Notes under the pieces: generated by a model | Seen by the model: only the letters and a program-made list of their open reading frames with translations | Databases searched by the model: none | Told to the model about the DNA's origin: nothing | Position numbers and translations under genes: made by a program | Part shown: positions 33,225 through 39,954 of the stretch, piece by piece | Layout of the letters: every line of letters begins with the position of its first letter | Numbering within the stretch: the first letter of the stretch is position 1 | Assembly (NCBI GenBank): GCA_946059305.1 | Contig: CAMGMU010000007.1 | Location: forward strand, 1-48,074 | Direction: 5' to 3' | Length of the DNA: 48,074 nt | Source: an uncultured Bacteroidales bacterium | Lineage (GTDB): Bacteria > Bacteroidota > Bacteroidia > Bacteroidales > Paludibacteraceae

Positions 33225-33272
33225 AATATACTAAAACAGGCTCCTCCAATAGGGAGCCTGTTTTAGTATATT
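33225..33272. terminator. 20-bp perfect inverted repeat after the YeiH-type gene
   Basis: AATATACTAAAACAGGCTCC (33225-33244) is exactly complementary to 33253-33272, with an 8-nt loop. The TTTTAG of the right arm gives a T-tract after the GC core, so it should end transcription in both directions. The core CAGGCTCC/GGAGCCTG is shared with the terminator at 35571-35601. Confidence 0.8.
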
Positions 33273-33380
33273 GATAGACTCCTACATGCAGCCATTCTTA
33301 CAAAAAAATACGTTAATAATGCAAAACGATTACCATATACGATGAGCAACCTAAAAAAACGAAAGAAAAACAGATAATAA

Positions 33381-33412
33381 TTTGGTTATTCCAATTATTT
33401 ATAGTAACTTTG
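33381..33412 (+). promoter_or_regulatory. promoter upstream of the cobalamin riboswitch
   Basis: TTTG at 33381-33384, 20-bp spacer, TAACTTTG at 33405-33412. The predicted start is near 33418, just before the riboswitch aptamer. Confidence 0.8.
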
Positions 33413-33440
33413 CAGTCGGTTTCAAAGAAACCATCCACAT

Positions 33441-33607
33441 AGTGCATTCAGGTGTCTGGCTTCACGGCCAGACTTAATAGGGAATCAGGTGAGAATCCTG
33501 AACAGTCCCGCTGCTGTAAGTTTCTACCCACAGTTGCCCATTACGCCACTGACGAAATACGTTGGGAAGGCGGGTAGCCGAAACGAGTCAGAAGACCTGC
33601 CTGTTTG
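33441..33607 (+). promoter_or_regulatory. cobalamin riboswitch aptamer
   Basis: Hallmarks in order: AGGTGTCTGGC, TTAATAGGGAATCAGG, GTGAGAATCCTGAACAGTCC, CGCTGCTGTAAG, GCCACTG with GGGAAGGCG, and the B12 box AGTCAGAAGACCTGCC at 33586-33601. This is the class I adenosylcobalamin-type architecture. It lies on the transcript of the T9SS protein at 33765 and should shut that gene off when B12 is plentiful. Confidence 0.95.
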
Positions 33608-33690
33608 TATGTCATAGAACTCTCGAGGAAAGAGTAACGGACACAATGGCTGCCATCCCGCATGGGGTGTGTGGTGTTGCGCGTTTGGTT

Positions 33691-33725
33691 ATCCATTTCT
33701 CTACGTTCTGAGAAGTGGATTTTTT
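33691..33725 (+). terminator. riboswitch-controlled intrinsic terminator
   Basis: ATCCATTTCTC (33691-33701) pairs with GAGAAGTGGAT (33710-33720), 11 pairs with one wobble, followed by TTTTT (33721-33725). It sits between the B12 box and the start codon at 33765 and is the expected expression platform. Confidence 0.85.
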
Positions 33726-33764
33726 GTGTGCTTAACAACAAATAAATAACCAAAACAAACAACA

Positions 33765-35552
33765 ATGAAACGAATTTTTCTCTTTTTTATGCTCGTTATT
33801 GCCGCATTCGGTATGCGAGCTCAGAAGGCAGCTTATACGATAAGTCTGCCGGAAGCAGTATGGAATTTCGATGATTACGAAGGCACCAAACCATCAGTTA
33901 GTTCAAACTCGTATCTCGTTCCGCAAAATTGGATTGTAGGCAACGGTGGCAGTTCAAAAAACTCACCTGCATATTGCCCTTTTATCTATCCATACACAGG
34001 AGATGCCACCTCTTCGTATGGCTACGATGGTCGTCTTTGCATGCGTATGTATCACAATGCCTCCGCCAGCAGAACGGCCCCATTTGCAGTGCTCCCGCTC
34101 ATCCGCGATGTGGACTACTCGCAACTGCAACTTACGTTTATGGGCAAAGGCGAACAAAGTAGTGGTTCATACACCTATTCAAACCGCCTTCGCATTGGGT
34201 ATATCAATTCGCTGGCAGATACATTGAAAGCCAATTTCAACGCGGCTGTGGTAAACTTCCACGATGAAGTACTCCCTACAAGTGGTTATCAGCAATATAC
34301 CATTTCGCTCTCGGGAATCCCAACAGGTGCGCGCATAGTGCTCTACGATAATGATTCTACTGTCAATAATTCCATTTTGCTCGACAATATCCGTATCGTC
34401 CAAAAACCCAATACCACTATTGAGCCGGAGCCTTCGTCTGCTCCCAAGGTTACTGTATATGCCTACTATCCTGATTTGATTGCGCTCTTCAAATGGGATG
34501 TACTCCTCTCCTCCAATGCAGGAACAACATTCGTTGCAGCCGATATCCTGGATTCTATCAACACCTACGATCCGAATACGACCATAGATGGCATCCCAAG
34601 TGGTTTTATCAACGAAATCACTGTAGTCGCCCCCGATGGCGTAACCTACGATGGCGCGACAGCTGAAGCTGCTTCAGAAAGTGGCATGGGATATTGGATG
34701 TATAATCTCAACGACCGATTGGCCCCATCGGGTATTGCGGGCCAAACTATCGTTGCCGGAGATGTAATTTTTTGGGAGTTTAAAACGGATTGGAGCAACA
34801 TGGATGTCACGCAGTTGGCGAATGTGCCATCCAACGTTTATTCCGTAGATTTCGGTGTTGTCAATGCCGCTCCTATCCAGCACGATACGACCGCCATCAG
34901 CTGCGGAGCATTCACATGGGAGGGACAGACGTACACCCAATCGGGCGATTACAGCATCAACAAGCAAACAGCCAATGGCACGGAGCACTTAACCCTGCAT
35001 TTGACAATCAATCAGTCCTATCATTTCGATGAATATCTTACGGCTTGCGATTCAATAGAATGGAAGGGAACAACCTACACCGAATCGGGCGATTACACCT
35101 TCAGCGATACGACTGTCAACGGCTGCGATTCTACTACTGTACTCCATCTGACGATTAATAAGAGCACTTATGAAGAACGTTCTGAAACGCATACCGATAG
35201 TCTTATTTGGAACGGACAAATCCTCAAAGAATCGGGAGATTACATCTTCAGCGATACGACCGTAAACGGCTGTGATTCTACCATTGTACTCCATCTGACC
35301 ATAGAGCCAACCTCTGCACTGAGCAACACAACCCTTCAGGTTGCAGTATGGCCGAATCCTACCACGGAGGTTCTTCACTTACAGGCAGAGGGCGGAACAG
35401 AAATCTACATTTTCGACGCTACCGGTCAACTCGTTATTCGTCAAGTTTATGCAGATACCCTTAACGTGAGCACTTTGCCAAGCGGCATGTATCTCATCCG
35501 CTTACAGACAACTAACGGACAAACAGCCACCACGCCATTCATCAAGAAATAA
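33765..35552 (+). CDS. riboswitch-controlled T9SS-secreted protein with transcobalamin-like (DUF4430-like) domain
   Basis: 595 aa. Signal peptide at 1-20 (MKRIFLFFMLVIAAFGMRAQ). Residues about 30-212 look like a jelly-roll/cleaved-adhesin domain (AVWNFDDYEG, NSILLDNIRIV). Residues about 226-346 resemble DUF4430, the C-terminal fold of transcobalamin and intrinsic factor: VTVYAYY, FVAADILDSIN, GFINEITVVAPDG, then MGYWMYNLNDRLAPSG and IVAGDVIFWEFKTDW. Three repeats follow at about 375-415, 420-465 and 470-513 (CDSIEWKGTTYTESGDYTFS, GCDSTTVLHLTI). Residues 522-595 form a type A T9SS sorting domain (VAVWPNPTTEVLHL, IYIFDATGQLVIR, LPSGMYLIRL). B12 control plus this domain suggests cobalamin binding at the surface or in the medium. 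The domain call is by eye and binding is inference. Confidence 0.78.
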   Translation: MKRIFLFFMLVIAAFGMRAQKAAYTISLPEAVWNFDDYEGTKPSVSSNSYLVPQNWIVGNGGSSKNSPAYCPFIYPYTGDATSSYGYDGRLCMRMYHNASASRTAPFAVLPLIRDVDYSQLQLTFMGKGEQSSGSYTYSNRLRIGYINSLADTLKANFNAAVVNFHDEVLPTSGYQQYTISLSGIPTGARIVLYDNDSTVNNSILLDNIRIVQKPNTTIEPEPSSAPKVTVYAYYPDLIALFKWDVLLSSNAGTTFVAADILDSINTYDPNTTIDGIPSGFINEITVVAPDGVTYDGATAEAASESGMGYWMYNLNDRLAPSGIAGQTIVAGDVIFWEFKTDWSNMDVTQLANVPSNVYSVDFGVVNAAPIQHDTTAISCGAFTWEGQTYTQSGDYSINKQTANGTEHLTLHLTINQSYHFDEYLTACDSIEWKGTTYTESGDYTFSDTTVNGCDSTTVLHLTINKSTYEERSETHTDSLIWNGQILKESGDYIFSDTTVNGCDSTIVLHLTIEPTSALSNTTLQVAVWPNPTTEVLHLQAEGGTEIYIFDATGQLVIRQVYADTLNVSTLPSGMYLIRLQTTNGQTATTPFIKK

Positions 35553-35570
35553 AGCGTGCTTTAACACGAA

Positions 35571-35601
35571 TCAGGCTCCCAATGGGGAGCCTGATTTTTT
35601 T
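35571..35601 (+). terminator. terminator of the riboswitch-controlled gene
   Basis: TCAGGCTCCC (35571-35580), AATG loop, GGGAGCCTGA (35585-35594), then a run of seven T. Perfect 10-bp stem, 18 bp after the stop codon. Confidence 0.9.
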
Positions 35602-35673
35602 GAATAATAAAGGAAATGAATAAGGAAATGTGGAGGAAACTACTTTCTAAACTTATCCCGTCAAACAACAAAT

Positions 35674-35802
35674 GAAGCGAGTGAGTTAGTTCAATAGAAA
35701 GTTAGTCATGCGCTATTGAAGCGAGTGGGTTAAGTTCAATAGAAAGTTAGTCATGCGGTATTGGGGTTAGTGGTGCTCGTTCAGCAGAGAGATTGGTCAT
35801 GC
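35674..35802. repeat. 44-45 bp tandem repeat reaching into the 3' end of the flippase gene
   Basis: Unit 1 (35674-35717) and unit 2 (35718-35762) share GAAGCGAGTG, TTCAATAGAAAGTTAGTC and ATGCG. A third, degenerate unit (35763-35802) keeps TTAGTGG, TTCAGCAGAGAG and GGTCATGC and overlaps the last codons of the minus-strand flippase gene. Confidence 0.7.
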
Positions 35803-37058
35803 TTTCGGCAGAGCGAAATCAGCCAAATGAATTGGGCCAAGATAGCAGCAGAGCTGCCGATGCAGTAGCCGGCAATCGCCACCGTAAAACTGCCGCAAAC
35901 CACGCCTATTCCCACACCGGCAAAGCGGCATACTGCCAGCAGAATCTCAAACACAAGTCCTAATTTCTGCTGCATGAAAATATCGGATAAGAAACAAGTG
36001 GAAGCCGTAAGCGCAGTCATCAACAGCCACGGGAGCATCCATCGAATCATGTGTCCGGAAGCCATCCATTCTGCCCCCAGCAGCCAAGATGTTAACCACG
36101 GAAGAATGAAGAAAAGTCCGGCAAAAAGGGGCACCAGCAGTATCAACGCATAGATGGAGAACAAACGAATGAGCGGCCACACCGCCCGATGCGTGTTTAC
36201 TCTTTCAGCACAGTCTTGATACAGCACCTGATAGATGGCTTTCGTAATCATATTGATGGGCACAAAGCCGAGCAATATAGCCATGCTCCAAAGCCCCACA
36301 TCATACGCACCAAAACATGGCGTAAGCACAAACACCGGCAATTGTGCAGCTACGATATTCACCACATCGCGCGGGAGGGTATAGATAGGAAAATTGCGAT
36401 AGCGAGCCGCCACCTTACGAATACCCTGCGAATGAAACGACTCTCCAAAGATTTTTAAGTGTTTTTTGAAGGCTAAAGAAATGGAAACGAAGCATGCCAA
36501 AACGGGCGCAAACACTACCGCATAAATCATGCCACCGAAAACGTGTCCATAGCCTAAACCCAATTTTCCTCCCGCTGAGAGCACACTCTGCACATACTGA
36601 TAACCACTGATTCGGCTGAAGGCTTTGCGGCGAATATACCAATAATTGAGCATATTCCATAGCCCCAAAGCAAACACCATCAAGGGCATCAGCGGATAGA
36701 ATCGCGCCAATTCCGGGCTCTTAAACAGGGCAGCAATCGGTTCTCTGAACAAGACCGACACAGCAACTACAATCGTGCTCAGCGCGAGCAAACGAAAGCA
36801 TAACCGCATCACGTTTTGCGCATCTTGCTCATTATCCGGCAGCACAATCGCATAATGATACTCTATCGTAGTGAGCATCACCAGCACATTACCAATCTGC
36901 AAAAAAAGCGTCAGCAGTCCAAAATCGTCAGGCGAATACAGCCGCGTCAAAAGCGGATACACCAATAGCCCTATCAGCTGTGCCACCACGCTTGCCGACA
37001 ACAGATTGCCGGCATTGCGAATCAGCTCAGAGCGGAATATGTAAGAAAACGAACGCAA
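35781..37058 (-). CDS. orphan oligosaccharide flippase-like protein
   Basis: 425 aa, about 12 membrane segments, MOP/MATE superfamily (Wzx/RfbX type): LIRNAGNLLSASVVAQLIGL, LLTRLYSPDDFGLLTLFLQI and YHYAIVLPDNEQDAQNVMRL. It probably moves a lipid-linked glycan across the inner membrane. Unlike the flippase at 16671-18182 it has no glycosyltransferases beside it. Its last codons lie in a tandem repeat (35763-35802), so the C-terminus (KHDQSLC) may be a recent replacement. Downstream neighbour on the coding strand is the riboswitch-controlled gene in convergent orientation. Confidence 0.85.
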   Translation of the reverse strand: MRSFSYIFRSELIRNAGNLLSASVVAQLIGLLVYPLLTRLYSPDDFGLLTLFLQIGNVLVMLTTIEYHYAIVLPDNEQDAQNVMRLCFRLLALSTIVVAVSVLFREPIAALFKSPELARFYPLMPLMVFALGLWNMLNYWYIRRKAFSRISGYQYVQSVLSAGGKLGLGYGHVFGGMIYAVVFAPVLACFVSISLAFKKHLKIFGESFHSQGIRKVAARYRNFPIYTLPRDVVNIVAAQLPVFVLTPCFGAYDVGLWSMAILLGFVPINMITKAIYQVLYQDCAERVNTHRAVWPLIRLFSIYALILLVPLFAGLFFILPWLTSWLLGAEWMASGHMIRWMLPWLLMTALTASTCFLSDIFMQQKLGLVFEILLAVCRFAGVGIGVVCGSFTVAIAGYCIGSSAAILAQFIWLISLCRKHDQSLC

Positions 37059-37212
37059 TGAAGGATTGCTAAGATTATTGCGGATTGGTTTTATTAACGA
37101 ATGGCTTCTCTAAATTGGGAAAACATTAGAGGAGGGTTCTAATAATTCCCATATTCGAAGAGATAATGATTCATTGTGGGTAAACGTATTATAGCGAATT
37201 TGCGAACCCACC

Positions 37213-38331
37213 TTAATTATATCCATAAGCATCCACTTCAACGTAGAACTGCGCGACTGACTCTGCGTTTGGAGCGGTGTTTTTGGAAATATACGGATCG
37301 AGGTCAAAATCAATCGTGATTACGCCCATATCGCTGGGCAGATGTCGAATCGTCCAATAGTGCACATTGCAAGGCTGCCCCGGTCCCCAGCCGCAGCGAT
37401 CATACTTATAGGTGCCGGCTTGCTTATAGTTATCGGAATTTTCCTCGAAGAGATAACCCGTTTTCGCAAGCGTATCGCCATTGAACACAAAGCGATATTC
37501 GTTGTAATCAAACTCTGCCACATTAATGGGCTTGTAGCCTTGTCTGGTGGGGAAAGTGCCATTGCCCACTGTGAGCGCATCCTGCCCATGACCGGTGAAG
37601 CAAGAACGAATCACGATATTCTTCGTTCCACTCGGCACATGAATCACGCGTTTGCCCAAACGGGTAGAATCTTCAATCGAATGGTCTTCCACACCATACG
37701 CCCAAGAGCGATAACCGGTGTTGCCATTGACTGTGGAGTCATAAATCTTCTGATGCCAAGCGGGCTTCCCATTCGGATTCTTACCGCTGAAATAGCATAG
37801 CGAGAGCGCGCAAGCATGTGCCCGCTTCTCGGTAGCATCCCATCCGCAGTAGAAAATGCAGAACTCGGTTTCGCCTTCCAAGAGGGGCAGAAGCGGGGTT
37901 ACGTCGAGGTAAAACACCTTCTGCCAGTCGGACTTAAACGAGCCACCATAAGGCGTGATGCAGCGCGAGAGCTCGTACCATTCGCCTGTGGCCTTATCCT
38001 TCACCTTTATCATCGTAGTCATATCCCACTCTGCCGGACCGTTGTTCCATCCGCACATCGTGTAGCGCAAATAGCATTGTCCGAACTTGCTCACATCGCT
38101 CGGGAGAGCGAGCGTGAATGTAGAATCTTCTTCAAGGCTCCATCCGAAGAAATGCAAGCGCATCGTATCAGAATCCACGCACACAGCCTTCGTAATATCC
38201 AGCTCGGTTTCAAAATCCACTTGCGTCATCCAGCCGCGGTCATCATCGAGCGTTACTGTCATTTCGGCGTTGCGTTCGGGGTCACAAGCAAGCAGAAGAA
38301 AGGGTAAAAGGAGAAGGAAAAGTTTTTTCAT
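37213..38331 (-). CDS. peptide-N-glycosidase F-like lipoprotein
   Basis: 372 aa with lipoprotein signal MKKLFLLLLPFLLLA-C. The N-terminal half has FKSDWQKVFYLDVTPLLPLL then EGETEFCIFYCGWDATEKR, the PNGase F N-domain pattern. The C-terminal half has RSCFTGHGQDA, INVAEFDYNEYRFVFNGD and, most telling, AGTYKYDRCGWGPGQP, matching the G-T-W-x-Y-D-R-x-G-W-x-P-G motif of the PNGase F C-domain, followed by a final strand (ITIDFDLDPYI). PNGase F removes N-glycans from glycoproteins. As a lipoprotein this would let the cell use host or plant glycoproteins. I could not assign the catalytic Asp/Glu residues with certainty, so activity is not assured. Confidence 0.75.
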   Translation of the reverse strand: MKKLFLLLLPFLLLACDPERNAEMTVTLDDDRGWMTQVDFETELDITKAVCVDSDTMRLHFFGWSLEEDSTFTLALPSDVSKFGQCYLRYTMCGWNNGPAEWDMTTMIKVKDKATGEWYELSRCITPYGGSFKSDWQKVFYLDVTPLLPLLEGETEFCIFYCGWDATEKRAHACALSLCYFSGKNPNGKPAWHQKIYDSTVNGNTGYRSWAYGVEDHSIEDSTRLGKRVIHVPSGTKNIVIRSCFTGHGQDALTVGNGTFPTRQGYKPINVAEFDYNEYRFVFNGDTLAKTGYLFEENSDNYKQAGTYKYDRCGWGPGQPCNVHYWTIRHLPSDMGVITIDFDLDPYISKNTAPNAESVAQFYVEVDAYGYN

Positions 38332-38342
38332 AAAACGTTGAT

Positions 38343-38600
38343 TTATACGGATTTCTGTTCTTTATATGCTCGTAATGCACGTGCCAATTGATCAGGGCAG
38401 GATGTTCCCTTGTAGCCACATTGGATTCCGCTCAATTTGCGGATTACCTCATCAACATGTTGCCCTTTTACGAGCGTAGAAATACCCGTGAGATTTCCCT
38501 GACAACCGCCAAGGAAACTCACTTCATCTATCACGTCCTGCTCGTTGATATCCAACTCAATCAGCTGCGAACAGGTTCCGCGGGTTCGGTATTGGAAATG
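38343..38600 (-). CDS. TSCPD domain-containing protein (TIGR03905-like)
   Basis: About 85 aa from ATG 38600 (MHFQYRTRGTCSQLIELDIN). Five further codons to 38615 are possible. It contains VSFLGGCQGNLTGISTLVKG, GIQCGYKGTSCPDQLARAL and the eponymous T-S-C-P-D near the C-terminus. Such domains occur alone and at the C-terminus of B12-dependent ribonucleotide reductases, where they are thought to bind metal or nucleic acid through the cysteines. Standalone function is unknown. It lies between the PNGase F-like gene and the flavodiiron gene on the same strand. Confidence 0.88.
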   Translation of the reverse strand, partial: HFQYRTRGTCSQLIELDINEQDVIDEVSFLGGCQGNLTGISTLVKGQHVDEVIRKLSGIQCGYKGTSCPDQLARALRAYKEQKSV

Positions 38601-38655
38601 CATAAGCAAACTCAAATTTAATTCATGCGAATACGAATAAAGCCGCGATATAAAG

Positions 38656-39807
38656 TTATTCTAAAATAGCCTTTGCCAATGCTTCGAGTTGGTCGATATC
38701 GGCATCATGAAGCGAACTCTTGATGCTCACTACCGGTTCTACAATCTCCACATCCTTCATCGTAGAGATAATCTCGCGCATCTTTCTCGCAGCAACGGGA
38801 GCCCAGGTGCCGTTTTCGAGCAAGCCCACTCTACGGTTGCGATAGCCCTTGAGCTGCAGTTTCCAGAGGAACGTATGCATCGGAGGGAATATATCGCCAT
38901 CATAGGTAGCGCAGCAGCACACCATTCGTCCCATTCTAAACGCATCCTCAATCACTTCGGCCATATCATCTCTGCAGAGATCAGCTACGGCCACCTTTTC
39001 TACTCCGCGTGCGCGAAGCATCTCAGCCAGCAGATTGGCAGCCGCAGCCGTATTGCCGTGGATGGAAGCGTGAGCCACAAGTACGCCATTCGTTTCCACA
39101 TCATACGCGCTCCAGATAGTATAAAGACGCATCGCCTCTTCAAGTTTCTCGCCTTCCAAGACCGGACCATGAAGCGGGCAGATCGTATCCACCTCCAATT
39201 CTTTCACTTTATCGAGCGCCTTCTGCACCTGTACGCCATACTTACCGCAGATATTGAAATAATAACGGCGAGCCTCACAAGCCCAATCATCGGGGTCGGC
39301 ATCATACACGCCAAACTTACCAAAACCATCAGCCGAGAACAGCGTTTTCACTTCCTTCACGTAAGTCATCATCACTTCCGGCCAATGCACAAACGGCGCA
39401 GCAATAAAACAGAGCGTCAGCCCACCGAGGTCAAGCTCGTCACCATCATGAATAGCGCGCGTGCCCTCCATCGAGATGCCTTCGTTGAATTGCTGCATGA
39501 AAAGAAGGGCTTTGTCCGATGCCAAAATCTCCGTTTGCGGATACGCCTCACGGAAAGCGCGAATCGAACCGCTATGATCCGGCTCCATATGCTGCACAAT
39601 CAGATAATCGGGCTTGCGACCTTCCAGCGCAGCTGCCAGTTTCTCTAACCATTCGTCGGTCTTACGCGGGTCAACAGAATCCATTATTGCAATCTTCTCT
39701 CCAGCCAGCAGATAACTGTTGTAGCACATGCCTTCCGGCAGTTCATACTGACTTTCAAAGAGGTCCAGTTCGGCATCATCACAACCGATATACGTTACGG
39801 GTTTCAT
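38656..39807 (-). CDS. FprA-family A-type flavoprotein (flavodiiron protein)
   Basis: About 383 aa from ATG 39807 (MKPVTYIGCDDAELDLFESQ). The longer frame from 39879 begins inside the promoter and is rejected. The metallo-beta-lactamase-like diiron site is HMEPDHSGS (H-x-E-x-D-H), with further ligands in FVHWPEVMMTY and CPLHGPVLEG. A flavodoxin domain follows with FMN loop VLVAHASIHGNTAAAAN. It reduces O2 to water or NO to N2O, protecting a strict anaerobe. Monocistronic, with its own promoter. Confidence 0.93.
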   Translation of the reverse strand: MKPVTYIGCDDAELDLFESQYELPEGMCYNSYLLAGEKIAIMDSVDPRKTDEWLEKLAAALEGRKPDYLIVQHMEPDHSGSIRAFREAYPQTEILASDKALLFMQQFNEGISMEGTRAIHDGDELDLGGLTLCFIAAPFVHWPEVMMTYVKEVKTLFSADGFGKFGVYDADPDDWACEARRYYFNICGKYGVQVQKALDKVKELEVDTICPLHGPVLEGEKLEEAMRLYTIWSAYDVETNGVLVAHASIHGNTAAAANLLAEMLRARGVEKVAVADLCRDDMAEVIEDAFRMGRMVCCCATYDGDIFPPMHTFLWKLQLKGYRNRRVGLLENGTWAPVAARKMREIISTMKDVEIVEPVVSIKSSLHDADIDQLEALAKAILE

Positions 39808-39848
39808 ACTGAATATATATTTGAATAAATTAATATTGAACTTGGCTG

Positions 39849-39880
39849 CAAAGATACTAAAAAATATCCAATCACGCAAA
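39849..39880 (-). promoter_or_regulatory. promoter of the flavodiiron gene
   Basis: Minus-strand TTTG (39877-39880), 20-bp spacer, TATCTTTG (39849-39856). The start is near 39842, about 35 nt before ATG 39807. Divergent from the promoter at 39916-39947. Confidence 0.75.
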
Positions 39881-39915
39881 AAAAACAGTAATTTTTATAG
39901 ATTTTTATGCGCAAT

Positions 39916-39947
39916 TTTGCATAATCCACTTTTTTTACGTAATTTTG
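39916..39947 (+). promoter_or_regulatory. promoter of the RluA-family gene
   Basis: TTTG (39916-39919), 20-bp spacer, TAATTTTG (39940-39947). The predicted start falls at about 39952-39955, essentially on the ATG at 39955, which implies a leaderless or near-leaderless mRNA. Confidence 0.7.
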
Positions 39948-39954
39948 CAAACAA

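Noticed and set aside
33765..35552. Assignment as BtuH/BtuG homologue
   Set aside because: No beta-propeller (BtuG) pattern was seen, the N-terminal domain did not match what I recall of BtuH-type domains, and the protein is a T9SS cargo, not a lipoprotein.
38689..39648. 319-codon plus-strand frame
   Set aside because: Antisense to the flavodiiron gene, with His/Arg-rich shadow composition and no domain.
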